From an uncultured Roseovarius sp. (GTDB taxonomy: Bacteria; Pseudomonadota; Alphaproteobacteria; Rhodobacterales; Rhodobacteraceae): 64,000 nucleotides of DNA. The position numbers and the translations under genes are program-made. Numbering within the stretch: the first letter of the stretch is position 1; every line of letters begins with the position of its first letter. Positions 10,301 through 18,093 of the stretch are shown piece by piece. Where the stretch lies: NCBI GenBank assembly GCA_947499555.1, contig CANMOU010000003.1, positions 384,979 through 448,978 of the forward strand, given 5' to 3'. The notes under the pieces were generated by a model. That model had not been told where the DNA came from and ran no database searches. It worked only from the letters and a program-made list of their open reading frames with translations.

Positions 10301-10354
10301 CGCCAGCAGTGTCAGGCGGGATTTCTCGATCCCAAAGCGCGTGAGTGCTTCCAT
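7322..10354 (-). CDS. RND-family efflux pump permease (inner-membrane, AcrB-like)
   Basis: At 1010 residues this matches HAE1/AcrB-like proton-driven exporters, with 12 transmembrane segments in two repeats and two large periplasmic loops. Conserved landmarks include the N-terminal PKRENPAI, the TM4 segment GLLVDNGLVVVEDID, and the C-terminal GIIINNAIVLIDQID and RLRPVLLTSITTVLGL. TM4 has a single Asp (VDN) where AcrB has two adjacent Asp, as in many less-studied RND pumps. It starts four bases after the adaptor stop and overlaps the channel gene. Together with the adaptor and an outer-membrane channel (possibly the TolC at 46.7 kb) it would export hydrophobic compounds. The substrate is unknown. 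Confidence 0.93.
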   Translation of the reverse strand: MEALTRFGIEKSRLTLLAMVGLLLIGAFAYINLPKRENPAITVRTAVVSASFAGMDPERIEDLIAIPLERAAREIGEVDEINTLITTGSAQLNINVADWVPVDDLDQIFTDIRTRIEQTENELPDGTQGPFVNTNYGDVAIATVAVTGDGFDMAEIAQAAEDLQTSLYAIDGVTKVTLSGEQDERIWLEIDARRLAAVGVQIPQLVQDLRDQNVILPAGQIDAAGTTILLEANGNLDTIEDIGVVLTQLSSGEIVTLKDLLSPRRGYVDPPKQPVYFNGAPAVLVSVEMADDRDIQKLGKILLKEVARLEMVQPIGISFNISTFQETNVTQSVNSALSNVAQTFVVVLLVMLVFLGLRPAFIIASIVPFTVTFALLGMTQWGIDLEQISIAAVIISLGLLVDNGLVVVEDIDTRIKDGATPQEAAISAGGQFFIPLAVASITTVSAFAPMMVLEGTSGEFAFSLGAVVALMLVGSWLTAHYILPYVAASLLRPKPAQDMKEGKLVLAYGVLVRKLLPLSLPIIAISYGLVWLGISQFGNLKSEMFPLSERAEFLIYLDLQKGSAITATQNEALAIEAWLRDPEINPEVANTTLFVGHGGPRFYLALAPADTNPASAFLVVNTYDFEGAVTAADRARRHLLENFPAVRARITRLSMGGSESGIVEVEVSGPDGDVLLNTAKRIEAGFDAVPGLILNQNDWGNKTITVGIDILQEKARELGVTSKDISNVMEAYFSGTSVSVLRDGEDQIPIVVRAERTFRDSLEDLENLSIPTERGLISLDQVARFAPRLELSQMRRQNQERKITISAKSATASAARIEAIIQPTLDAIDLGPDYKIEIGGESADSAEANADLAAGMPYALVVMILALTFQFNSLRRVALTFMTIPLILIGAPLALGITAQPLSFFAILGLISLMGIIINNAIVLIDQIDIERETLALDDAIVEASKKRLRPVLLTSITTVLGLVPMALAGGALFEPMATLMIGGLLVASPLTLIFVPPVYRLLFGTGRAA

Positions 10355-10358
10355 AACT

Positions 10359-11459
10359 CTAGTCCGCGCCCGTCAGAAGACGCACTTCCTGGCCGTCCTT
10401 CAAGAAGGACACACCCGCCGAGGCAACCTGATCCCCCTCCCGTAAACCTTCTGTTACGACGATCATATTCTCACGCAGCCCGCCGACCGTGACATCCCGG
10501 CGCTCAACGCGCGAAGTGTTTGGGTTGAAGACAAAGATGCTCATCACTGATTGAGGATTCTCACCGCCTGCGGCTTGTCCATCGCGAATGATGGCCGAGA
10601 GAGGAACCGCGAAACCCTCGTCCTGTGCGTTGGGGAGATTAATTGACGCTTCGACCGCCATACCGGCCTTGATAGACGGGTGGGTTTCCTTCAGCATAAG
10701 TACGACCGGAAAGCTCGAAACGGAATCTGCGCGTGCGCCGATCTCGGAGACAACCGCGTCCAGCACCACATCGGGCTGATCCGCCAAACGGATACGTGCT
10801 TTTGTTCCGATCACCAGTTGACCGACTGTGTCGAAGCTGACCAGAAACCGCACCTCATAGCTGTCGCTTGGATAGACCGTGACCACGGGTGCGCCAGGGC
10901 TGATGGTCGTGAAAGAGGTTGCATCGACCGTATTGATGATGCCGTCAAAAGGCGCCAGCAAATCAGCCTTGCCGAGATTTTCCTCAGCAGTCTCAAGGGA
11001 CTTTTCAGCCTGCACAAGTTGCGCCGAAGTGTTATCGGCTTGCACTCTCGCGTCATCGACTGCGACTTTTGTCGCCGTGCCTCTTTCGAAAAGCGTCTGC
11101 TGACGTTCGAGCGTTTCGGCTGCGTTCTGAGCCGCAGAGCGAGCTTGGTCAACGGATGCTTTGGCCGACTCTACCTGAATCTCAAGGCTGGTCTGGTCGA
11201 GGGATACCAAAACCTCACCTTCTGCCACACGCTGGCCGACCGAGAGTGCGACAGCGCCCAGAAGGCCAGAGACCTCGAATGAAAGGGGCGTGATTTCTGC
11301 AGGCTCCAGCACGGCCGGAAAACGCCGCGTTTCGAAATTCGGCTCCAATTCCACGAGATGCGTTTTGAGACCTCTGATCGGAACTTCCGCCGTTTCCTCT
11401 TCCTCGCGGCAAGCGGTAAGAGAAAGGATCGTCAAAACAACTATGATGGGGCGAACCAT
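10359..11459 (-). CDS. RND efflux periplasmic adaptor (membrane fusion lipoprotein)
   Basis: The 366-residue protein starts with a lipoprotein signal ending in lipobox LTAC (Cys about residue 17), so it is lipid-anchored. The rest has the adaptor order: a lipoyl/barrel half-motif around LSFEVSGLLGAVALSVGQRV, an Ala/Gln-rich alpha-helical hairpin (residues about 110-165), the second lipoyl half (LLAPFDGIINTV), a beta barrel, and a C-terminal membrane-proximal domain (VTEGLREGDQVASAGVSFLKDG). A GAGG site precedes the ATG. It is first in the adaptor-permease-channel operon and bridges the pump to the outer membrane. Confidence 0.92.
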   Translation of the reverse strand: MVRPIIVVLTILSLTACREEEETAEVPIRGLKTHLVELEPNFETRRFPAVLEPAEITPLSFEVSGLLGAVALSVGQRVAEGEVLVSLDQTSLEIQVESAKASVDQARSAAQNAAETLERQQTLFERGTATKVAVDDARVQADNTSAQLVQAEKSLETAEENLGKADLLAPFDGIINTVDATSFTTISPGAPVVTVYPSDSYEVRFLVSFDTVGQLVIGTKARIRLADQPDVVLDAVVSEIGARADSVSSFPVVLMLKETHPSIKAGMAVEASINLPNAQDEGFAVPLSAIIRDGQAAGGENPQSVMSIFVFNPNTSRVERRDVTVGGLRENMIVVTEGLREGDQVASAGVSFLKDGQEVRLLTGAD

Positions 11460-11583
11460 GTTTTGAACCTCAAGCTTAGAACGGTTTTGCAGTGTCTTGA
11501 TCGCGTGACCGGATGATCTTACCGCGTCTCTTACATTCGCTATTAATTTTGCCGGTTACAACCTTCGAAAGCCCATGCGTGTC

Positions 11584-11608
11584 GTGTGACCGTGATGTGA
11601 AATCACAC
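11584..11608. promoter_or_regulatory. Nested inverted repeats upstream of the RND operon
   Basis: GTGTGA (11584-11589) and TCACAC (11603-11608) form an outer inverted repeat. Inside it GTGAT (11592-11596) and ATCAC (11602-11606) form another. It lies about 125 bases before the adaptor ATG, a plausible operator position for a dimeric repressor of the pump. No TetR or MarR gene is adjacent. Function is inferred only. Confidence 0.3.
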
Positions 11609-11702
11609 TTAGTTTCATCAACCGATAGCTTCGATGGGCTCAGGCCCTACCGAGCCAGTATTTGTCAGATGAGTTTTGCAAGGTCTGTTCTGGGTTGCCG
11701 AT

Positions 11703-11830
11703 TCAACGGATGGCCGCAACAGCTTGGGCAAGTCTCTCAGCTGGGGTTTGGTTTTGCAGGGTCTTGTGCGGGCGATTTTTCAACTGCGGTGCGATGGCGC
11801 CGCGTTTGTCCTGAACGGGCCTAGCTCTGC
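11703..11830 (-). pseudogene. Remnant of a transposase C-terminus (IS30-like)
   Basis: Reading the minus strand to the TGA at 11705-11703 gives a tail with LKNRPHKTLQNQTPAERLAQ. It closely resembles the conserved end of IS30-family transposases (a 'LN-RPRK-L-TPAE' pattern). No catalytic domain, start codon or inverted-repeat ends remain, and the frame upstream runs straight into the flippase gene's 3' side. It is a decayed fragment at the border of the glycan cluster. The remainder of the 11460-11838 gap holds the RND promoter region and nothing else I recognise. Confidence 0.6.
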
Positions 11831-11838
11831 TTGCTCGA

Positions 11839-13110
11839 CTATGTGCCATACTGCCATGCGATGAGGATCAGGGCGCGGAGGCTCCAGGCCATTGCGGCGG
11901 CCAGCAACGCGCCGAGCGCGCCATGTAGTTCGACCATGGGCGGCAAGGCCAACAGAAGGGCGGCGGCCGCGGTCCAGCTGCTGATGACGCCCGACCAGAT
12001 CCGGTCCTGCGTGACAAGGACCTGCCAGAAGCCAACCGGCAAGACCTGCAATCCGCCCGCCAGGATCGCCGGAGCGAGAAGGAGGCCAGCCTGCATAAAG
12101 CCCTCGCCCATCAGCGCTGGGATGAGGCGGGGTGCAAAGAAATAGGCGAGTAGGGCGCCGAGGCCAAAGACAAGGATCGCGCCAACAGCGATCAACACCG
12201 GGTAGTGTTGGAGACGCGGGTCGTCCTTGGCAGCGGCTCGGCCAACAACCGGAAGCGCTGCGAGCAACACGCCCTGTGCCCCCATCACGAGAAGGGCGGC
12301 GATCTGAAGCGCCAGGGCCATTTGGCCCACGACAACCAGATCATCTGTCAGATACCGCGTGTAGATGATGGGAATGGCGGTGAGCGCGGCCAACCCCGTT
12401 GTTGAAACCCCAATGAGCGCGCCTTTGGGCAGGATGGCTCGGAATTCAGCCCCGTCAAACTTCAGGGAAGCAGGTCTTGGGCCGAGAATTCTCCGCGCGC
12501 CGATGCCAGCCTCGATCAGCCAGGCCATCGCATGGATGATCAGAAGTGTGAAAAGCCCGAAACCCAGAAAAAGGCTGATCAAGCCGGCTGTCACTTCTAC
12601 GAGCCGTAGCGCAACGGCCAGCTTCAAGGCCTGCCCGCTCTGGTCAAGTCCCAGAAATACGGTTCGACACCACAGCACCAGACCTCTGCCGATTAGCGCT
12701 GGCAGGACGATGAACAAAGCCAAGCGGGCCTGGGCATCATATTCGAAGACAAGGGCATAAAGCGCCAGTCCAAGGGCCGCCAGAACGACAAGGCCAAGGC
12801 GCAAGAGAAACGTCGTGCCAATGAAAGACTGCGCTTTGGTGTCCTTGCCCAGCCGAAGCGGGATAAGTGTCTCCAGCCCGAAGAACGTAAGGGCCACCGC
12901 AAAGGCATAGGTCGCCGTGGCCAGGCTCCACATGCCATAAAGCTCGGGTCCCAGCAGCCGGGCGATCAGGATGGCATAAACACCGCGGAGCAAGGCCTCG
13001 GCCCAGTTTGTACTTGTCAGCAACAAACCATTGCGCAGGATGTAGGCGACGCCCGGAAAACGCTGTTTTATGCCATCAAGGCTAAGCATCCTTCGATTTG
13101 AAAGCCACAT
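11839..13110 (-). CDS. Polysaccharide flippase / oligosaccharide transporter (Wzx/MATE-like)
   Basis: The 423-residue protein is almost entirely hydrophobic, with about 12 predicted membrane helices and the N-terminal amphipathic segment followed by NGLLLTSTNWAEALLRGVYAILIARLLGPELYGMW split over two helices. The 'ARLLGPELYG' motif is characteristic of the Wzx/RfbX flippase family. It would flip lipid-linked glycans across the inner membrane for capsule or O-antigen assembly. The start is uncertain: ATG at 13110 has a weak ribosome site and ATG at 13089 is an alternative. It is convergent with the transposase remnant and divergent from the sulfotransferase gene. Confidence 0.85.
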   Translation of the reverse strand: MWLSNRRMLSLDGIKQRFPGVAYILRNGLLLTSTNWAEALLRGVYAILIARLLGPELYGMWSLATATYAFAVALTFFGLETLIPLRLGKDTKAQSFIGTTFLLRLGLVVLAALGLALYALVFEYDAQARLALFIVLPALIGRGLVLWCRTVFLGLDQSGQALKLAVALRLVEVTAGLISLFLGFGLFTLLIIHAMAWLIEAGIGARRILGPRPASLKFDGAEFRAILPKGALIGVSTTGLAALTAIPIIYTRYLTDDLVVVGQMALALQIAALLVMGAQGVLLAALPVVGRAAAKDDPRLQHYPVLIAVGAILVFGLGALLAYFFAPRLIPALMGEGFMQAGLLLAPAILAGGLQVLPVGFWQVLVTQDRIWSGVISSWTAAAALLLALPPMVELHGALGALLAAAMAWSLRALILIAWQYGT

Positions 13111-13230
13111 GAGGCCGGGTCAAGCTTCGAGACCAGCACAGCTTAGATTTTTTTCCGGCGAGGCATTGACGCCGCAAAGGCAGAAAGTGTTTCTGATTGA
13201 AAAGACTTGGGCCTTGAGACCGTCGGCAGC

Positions 13231-14073
13231 ATGATCATCAGCGACACGCATCGGTTTGCTTTCATGCACATTCCCAAATGTGCAGGCACAACCGTGCGGC
13301 AGGCCCTGGCCCCATATGACGAGCATGCGTCGGAATTTTATGACAAGGCCGTTTTTGAGCACCCCGCCTTTGGACCGTTGGATCACCATCATATCCCGCT
13401 TCAAGTCATGCGAGACCACTTTCCAGAAGCTTTTGCCAAGCTCCGTCGCTATCAATCATTTGCGCTTATTCGTGATCCCTTCTCACGCTTCCCCTCGTCC
13501 TTACATGAACGGTTCGTGCAGCGCGATCGCCGACCGCTAAATGAGCGGAGCGCCTTAGAGATGTCTCGCGAGGTCGAAACCGTCATTTCGGCTTTGGCCA
13601 AACATCCTAGAGATGTGCCGATAACTGACCCGGGGCTGATCCATTTCTCGAGGCAGAGTGATTATGTTTTTCATAACGGAGAGCAAATCGTCAAATCTCT
13701 GAAGGTCGTTGCTGAAATAGATGGGCTTTTCGAAGACCTCTCTGGTCTTATTGGTCGGCAACTCCGCCCAGAAGAGCGCAAGAACCGCCAAATGAACTAT
13801 TCGGTGCGCGCTCTGGCACGGCTTCAGTTTGCGGTTACCAGACCGATCGAAAAACTCTTGCCGAGGTGGGTGTGGAAGCCGGTTTACAAACCGATCAAAC
13901 AGGTATTTTTCGCAGCTGGTCTGTTGCGGAAGGATTACAACCCGCTCCTCGAATTGCCGAATGCCGATGACATAAAAGGTTTTATTTCAGAGTTTTACGC
14001 CGACGATGTCAGGCTCTTTAACAGTTTGGAGTCCGCCCGTGTCGCGCGGGCAGAGCACGCGGAGGTCGGATGA
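13231..14073 (+). CDS. Sulfotransferase-family protein
   Basis: Residues 7-24 contain FAFMHIPKCAGTTVRQAL, the 5'-phosphosulfate-binding loop pattern of membrane-associated carbohydrate sulfotransferases. SFALIRDPFSRFPSSLHE matches the 3'-phosphate-binding motif (RDP-x-R-x-S). The 280-residue protein would use PAPS to sulfate a sugar. An in-frame TTG 24 bases upstream is a less likely start than the ATG at 13231. Its stop overlaps the next gene's ATG (ATGA), so sulfation and glycosyl transfer are probably coupled in making a surface glycan. Confidence 0.85.
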   Translation: MIISDTHRFAFMHIPKCAGTTVRQALAPYDEHASEFYDKAVFEHPAFGPLDHHHIPLQVMRDHFPEAFAKLRRYQSFALIRDPFSRFPSSLHERFVQRDRRPLNERSALEMSREVETVISALAKHPRDVPITDPGLIHFSRQSDYVFHNGEQIVKSLKVVAEIDGLFEDLSGLIGRQLRPEERKNRQMNYSVRALARLQFAVTRPIEKLLPRWVWKPVYKPIKQVFFAAGLLRKDYNPLLELPNADDIKGFISEFYADDVRLFNSLESARVARAEHAEVG

Positions 14074-15044
14074 GCCAGACCGTCGATGTCTTGCTGGCCA
14101 CGTATAACGGCGCGCGCTTCTTGCCCGAGCTTCTGGCGTCGCTTGAGGCGCAGAGCCATCGTGATTGGCGCTTGATCTTGCGCGACGATGGGTCAACGGA
14201 TGAAACGGTTACACTTGTAAAGGAATGGGCCCGGCAGACGGGCCGTCGCTTCAGAGTCGTTGAAGACGGGGACAAGAAAGTCGGTCCTGCCGAGAATTTT
14301 GCCCGACTGCTTCGACGGTCCGATGCGCCTTTCTTTGCATTTTGCGATCAGGATGATGTCTGGCTGCCCGACAAACTTGCGCAAGCTGTGGCGACCATCG
14401 TTTCGGCTGAAGATGAGATAGGAAATGATACGCCTGTTCTGGCGCATTGCGATCTGAAAGTTGTGGATCAGGATCTCAACCCGCTCAACGACTCCTTTTG
14501 GCGGCATCAGGGTTTTCGATTCACCGAGGTCCGAGCGGGCAAGCAGGATGATGCCGCCCGAAAAAGCCTGTTGATCCGAAACTTCGTGACTGGTTGCGCC
14601 ATGGCCGGCAATGCTGCGTTGAGACAAAGCGCTGAACCAGTCCCACCTGATTGTGTGATGCATGATTGGTGGCTTGCCCTGATTGCGGCTCATACGGGCG
14701 AAATACGTAGTATTGAAAGCCCCGGTATTCTCTATCGGCAGCACGCCTCCAACTCTCTTGGAGCGAAAGGCTGGTCCTTGATCGCCGTCATAAGGCGCAC
14801 GGTTTTACATGATCCTGGGGCGGCGGTGCAGCGCACTCGTGTTTGGCTTTCTTCATGCCGTAAACAAGCCAGGGACTTGGCCGCGAAACTGTCCATGAGC
14901 GTCAGTGACAATGATCTGGAGTATATGGTCGAGTTTTCGAAAGGACGGGAGTTAGGCATTTTGTCGAGAAAAACTTACATGTTCCGGCATGGGGTTTGGC
15001 CTTACTCAAAGGTGCGTTCTCTTATCATGTTTCTCTTTATCTGA
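14070..15044 (+). CDS. Family 2 glycosyltransferase
   Basis: The N-terminal GT-A fold is clear: VDVLLATYNGARFLPELLAS at residues 4-23, then DDGSTDET and CDQDDVWLPDKL. These match the nucleotide-binding and DxD-type metal site of rhamnosyltransferase-like GT2 proteins. The 324-residue length fits, with no transmembrane segment. It acts in the cytoplasm on a lipid-linked acceptor. It overlaps the sulfotransferase gene and is followed by a short gap before the convergent glycosyltransferase. Donor sugar unknown. Confidence 0.88.
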   Translation: MSQTVDVLLATYNGARFLPELLASLEAQSHRDWRLILRDDGSTDETVTLVKEWARQTGRRFRVVEDGDKKVGPAENFARLLRRSDAPFFAFCDQDDVWLPDKLAQAVATIVSAEDEIGNDTPVLAHCDLKVVDQDLNPLNDSFWRHQGFRFTEVRAGKQDDAARKSLLIRNFVTGCAMAGNAALRQSAEPVPPDCVMHDWWLALIAAHTGEIRSIESPGILYRQHASNSLGAKGWSLIAVIRRTVLHDPGAAVQRTRVWLSSCRKQARDLAAKLSMSVSDNDLEYMVEFSKGRELGILSRKTYMFRHGVWPYSKVRSLIMFLFI

Positions 15045-15136
15045 GCTGCCCTTCTGGCCTCGGGCGACGCAGATGCTTCGCAACCGATTGCCCATGTTCA
15101 GTCCGATCAAAAGTTTGATCGCCGTGGGCGCGGGCG

Positions 15137-16267
15137 CTACGAACGAACACCCTCTCTCAGGATTTCATCCCAACGACGAGTCAAGGCTTCCAGCGAAAAC
15201 TGTGCTCGCAAGTCTGCGTGTAATTCAGGTGGAAAAGGCGCTTGCGCCTCTAGCTGCTCGATAGCGGCAAGCAATGCGACCGGGTCTGCGGGGGGCACAA
15301 GCACGACGCCGTTCGCATGATGTCCGACAAGCTCGCGAATGCCTGGCCCATCGCGGGTAACGAGGGGGCGCCCAGCGGACAGGATTTGAAACACCTTATT
15401 TGGTATTACTCGTCCAGCTTTGCTGCTTTCGCCGAAAACGCCAAGGCAAATGTCGGCCTCGGCGATATGCGTGTTCAGATCACGGTAGGGCACCCATTCT
15501 TGCCAGGTCAGTGCGGCCGGCGGATCCTTGGCCAACATCTGCCGGATATCTGCCGCCATCTGGCCGGTGCCAATGATCATCCAATCGATGGGCTTGTTGC
15601 GTGCAAGGCGGGCCGCCTCAATAATAGTTGCGATTCCGTGGAGCGGGATAAATTGCCCGTAGAAAAGAACTTTTGACCGGCGTCTGAGCTCGGGCGCGCG
15701 CGAGATCGGAAAGGCCGAGAGCTCGGCGCCGACGAAAACGGAGGTCGCCCTGGCTCGGTCCAGGTTGTAGGTGTCGCGAAAAAGGTCAGCTTGGGCATCC
15801 GTGTCGAGGACAATGCGCTCGGCAGCCCGGCATGACAGCCATTCCCACCATTTCAGAATCCAAGCCAGAGGATGTCTTGGCGACACCATTTTCCTGTCGT
15901 CCACGACGGTATCGTAAAGAGACAGGAACGCATCCCACACAACCGGTATCTTTCGCAGTCGGGCATAGGGCCAAAGTACGAGCACATCCACGTGACCCAG
16001 ATATCCGACCACAATGACATCCGGCCGGGGAAGAAAAGCCAGACGCCACAGAAGCACCGGATAGGCTGCCAGCCATCGCAGGATGCGGCCGAGCGCGGCC
16101 ATCTTTCCTAAGACCGATTTATCCTCTGCACCGTCCCAGACCGATACGTGCACTTCGGTCACATTTGCACCGGAATTGCGGATAGCCTCGACCATCAGGC
16201 GCGTGCGGGGTTTGCCGAGATCATAGGTCCCCCAAATCACGACATTGAGCGGCGGAGATGCTGGCAT
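15137..16267 (-). CDS. Glycosyltransferase, GT4/GT1-like (GT-B fold)
   Basis: Two Rossmann-like halves are seen. The N-terminal half has NVVIWGTYDLGKPRTRLMVEA split around a Gly-rich loop. The C-terminal half has VLFYGQFIPLHGIATIIEAA, MIIGTGQMAADI, and the nucleotide-sugar site CLGVFGESSKAGRVIPNKV with LSAGRPLVTRDGPGIRELV. These fit GT4 retaining glycosyltransferases. I chose the ATG at 16267 (MPASPPLN) because similarity begins there. ATGs at 16312 and 16381 are in frame with no better ribosome site. It is probably part of the surface-glycan cluster. Confidence 0.85.
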   Translation of the reverse strand: MPASPPLNVVIWGTYDLGKPRTRLMVEAIRNSGANVTEVHVSVWDGAEDKSVLGKMAALGRILRWLAAYPVLLWRLAFLPRPDVIVVGYLGHVDVLVLWPYARLRKIPVVWDAFLSLYDTVVDDRKMVSPRHPLAWILKWWEWLSCRAAERIVLDTDAQADLFRDTYNLDRARATSVFVGAELSAFPISRAPELRRRSKVLFYGQFIPLHGIATIIEAARLARNKPIDWMIIGTGQMAADIRQMLAKDPPAALTWQEWVPYRDLNTHIAEADICLGVFGESSKAGRVIPNKVFQILSAGRPLVTRDGPGIRELVGHHANGVVLVPPADPVALLAAIEQLEAQAPFPPELHADLRAQFSLEALTRRWDEILREGVRS

Positions 16268-16466
16268 GGATGGTTCGATCTGCTCTTTCAGCGGCCTCAG
16301 GTCGTGCCACATTAACACGGTGCTCGGCGCGCGCCTGCCGTAAATGCACGCCGCACACGCACTGGCGCAGAAAAGCCACATCCGCCTATCTGCAAGCGAA
16401 ATCCATAGGTCTACGGCTTGGTTCAGATGGGGGATCGTGAGATTTGTGTTAGCCCGGCAATCGCCT

Positions 16467-17261
16467 TCAACGTGTCCGGGCCTTCAGCCAGCGACCCCAG
16501 GCTGACGCGTTTCCTGCAAAGACGTTGATGTCGACGTCACCTGTAACCCCAGCCACGCGGCCTGTCCCGGTATATTGCCAGAATCTCCAGCCTTGCCCGG
16601 GATAGGTTTTGTCGAGCGTCTTGGCGGTGGAGCGCAGCCAGAATTCTTCATTCATGCGGCCAATGCCGGTGTCACGGTAGAATTCGATGGTCGTGTAGAT
16701 GATGGGTCGCTGACCGTAGTGGCGCTCTAGCATATCGAGGAAAACGCCGGCTTGCCGCCGAACCTCGCGCCCTGACGGGCGCTTTGTGCAGGTGGGCGAA
16801 AACGGGTTCCACTCCAGGTCGAGCACGGGCGGCAAGGCGCCACGCTGGCGCGGGACGTTCCGGATGAACCAGCGTGCCTGTATCTCGGGTGGCGTGCAGA
16901 AATAGTAGAAATGATAGGCCCCGCGCGGCAGGCCTGCGCGCCCGGATTTGCGCCAGTTTTCTTTGAATTTCGGATCAAGCAGGTCACCTCCTTCCGTCGC
17001 CTTGATAAAGGCAAAGGAAATACCTGCGGCTCTGACTTGCCGCCAGTTGATGTCATTTTGAAACCGCGCCACATCAAGACCGTGGATCGCGTAGCGCGAC
17101 GGCGCACGCCCGACCCATTTCACTGGGTCGCTGTCCCCGAATTTCAGCCCTTTCGGGGCCCGCGCCCGTTCACTCGCATCTTCTGCAAAAACCTCGCCTA
17201 AGGTGCTGAAAGAAATCAGAAAAGAAAGGACAAAAGTCAGTACGGTTTGGCTGAGCGTCAT
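16467..17261 (-). CDS. Secreted GH25 muramidase (lysozyme-like)
   Basis: The ATG at 17261 opens a signal peptide (TLSQTVLTFVLSFLISFSTLG). The longer reading upstream is the wrong frame over the methyltransferase. The mature domain has the GH25 landmarks: HGLDVARFQNDINW with the first catalytic Asp, AFIKATEGG, the DxE pair in PPVLDLEWN, IIYTT, and the terminal FWQYTGTGRV and DVDINVFAG. Length 264 fits one catalytic domain without a cell-wall-binding repeat. It cleaves the N-acetylmuramyl-N-acetylglucosamine bond in the periplasm. It lies 5 bases after the DUF938 gene's stop. Confidence 0.92.
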   Translation of the reverse strand: MTLSQTVLTFVLSFLISFSTLGEVFAEDASERARAPKGLKFGDSDPVKWVGRAPSRYAIHGLDVARFQNDINWRQVRAAGISFAFIKATEGGDLLDPKFKENWRKSGRAGLPRGAYHFYYFCTPPEIQARWFIRNVPRQRGALPPVLDLEWNPFSPTCTKRPSGREVRRQAGVFLDMLERHYGQRPIIYTTIEFYRDTGIGRMNEEFWLRSTAKTLDKTYPGQGWRFWQYTGTGRVAGVTGDVDINVFAGNASAWGRWLKARTR

Positions 17262-17266
17262 ATCTG

Positions 17267-17923
17267 CTACACGCGTTTTTCGGCCACGAAAGCCAGGTTG
17301 TTGGCGGGCATGTCCTCGATGGCATGCAGGTGCAGGCCCACCGCTCCAATCCATGCTATCACGTCCGCATCGTTCTTGTATCCAATCTCGGGATCTTTGG
17401 CCTTCAGGCTTGCATGAAATTGCCGATCGCCGGCGGAAGTGGCCTCTCCGCCTCGCAAGAAAGGTCCGTAAAAAATGAAACGCCCGCCGGGTAAGAGCGA
17501 TTTCGATACTTCGGACAGGATGGTCTTCGCCCTGGCGGCAGAAATGAGATGCAGAAGGTTTACCAACACGATCAGGGATCTTGCCCCATGTTCTGCATGC
17601 CAGCCCGGCGTCGTTGCGTCCAGTCGCAGCGGCGGGCGCAGATTTCCAAGGCCGGCCTCGGTCGCCCAAAGCGCGATGCTCGTCAACCGGTCTGCCGCAA
17701 TCTCGCTGGGTTGCCAGATGAGATCGGGCAGCGCCGCGGCGAAACGCGTGATGTGCTGCCCGGTGCCGCTGGCCAGTTCCAGCGCCTTGCCGGAGCGCGG
17801 CGCATATTTGACAAGAAGCGCCTCGATGGCGTCTGCGTTGCGCTCTGCAGCGGGGGCATGCATACGGCCATCGGCCTGCATATGAGCGACCGAAATACGA
17901 GGCGGCTTCGGCGGTTCAGACAT
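17267..17923 (-). CDS. DUF938 SAM-dependent methyltransferase-like protein
   Basis: The 218-residue protein shows a class I methyltransferase motif I (ALELASGTGQHITRFA, about residues 47-62), an acidic motif II region (WQPSEI), and LVNLLHLISAA followed by LLPGGRFIFYGPF. This pattern, with HAPAAERN near the start, is DUF938. The substrate of this family is not established to my knowledge. It is the first gene of a two-gene operon with the GH25 muramidase. The ATG at 17923 is the only good start. Confidence 0.88.
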   Translation of the reverse strand: MSEPPKPPRISVAHMQADGRMHAPAAERNADAIEALLVKYAPRSGKALELASGTGQHITRFAAALPDLIWQPSEIAADRLTSIALWATEAGLGNLRPPLRLDATTPGWHAEHGARSLIVLVNLLHLISAARAKTILSEVSKSLLPGGRFIFYGPFLRGGEATSAGDRQFHASLKAKDPEIGYKNDADVIAWIGAVGLHLHAIEDMPANNLAFVAEKRV

Positions 17924-18093
17924 ATTCGGCTTTCACAGTTGCTTAAGAGATTTATGCCTAGGTTAGTGCCAGTCGCAGCATCGAAAAATGGCAAAAACCC
18001 GGCATTCGGCACAGGAATTCCCTACTTCGACCCCAAATGCGGCGCATTGACCAAGAATTCTCGGCATGAGTCGAGGACGAAGGGGAGATTTAA

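Noticed and set aside
17262-17669. Longer N-terminus for the GH25 gene
   Set aside because: The extra 136 residues are an alternate-frame reading of the DUF938 methyltransferase; the ATG at 17261 starts a proper signal peptide.
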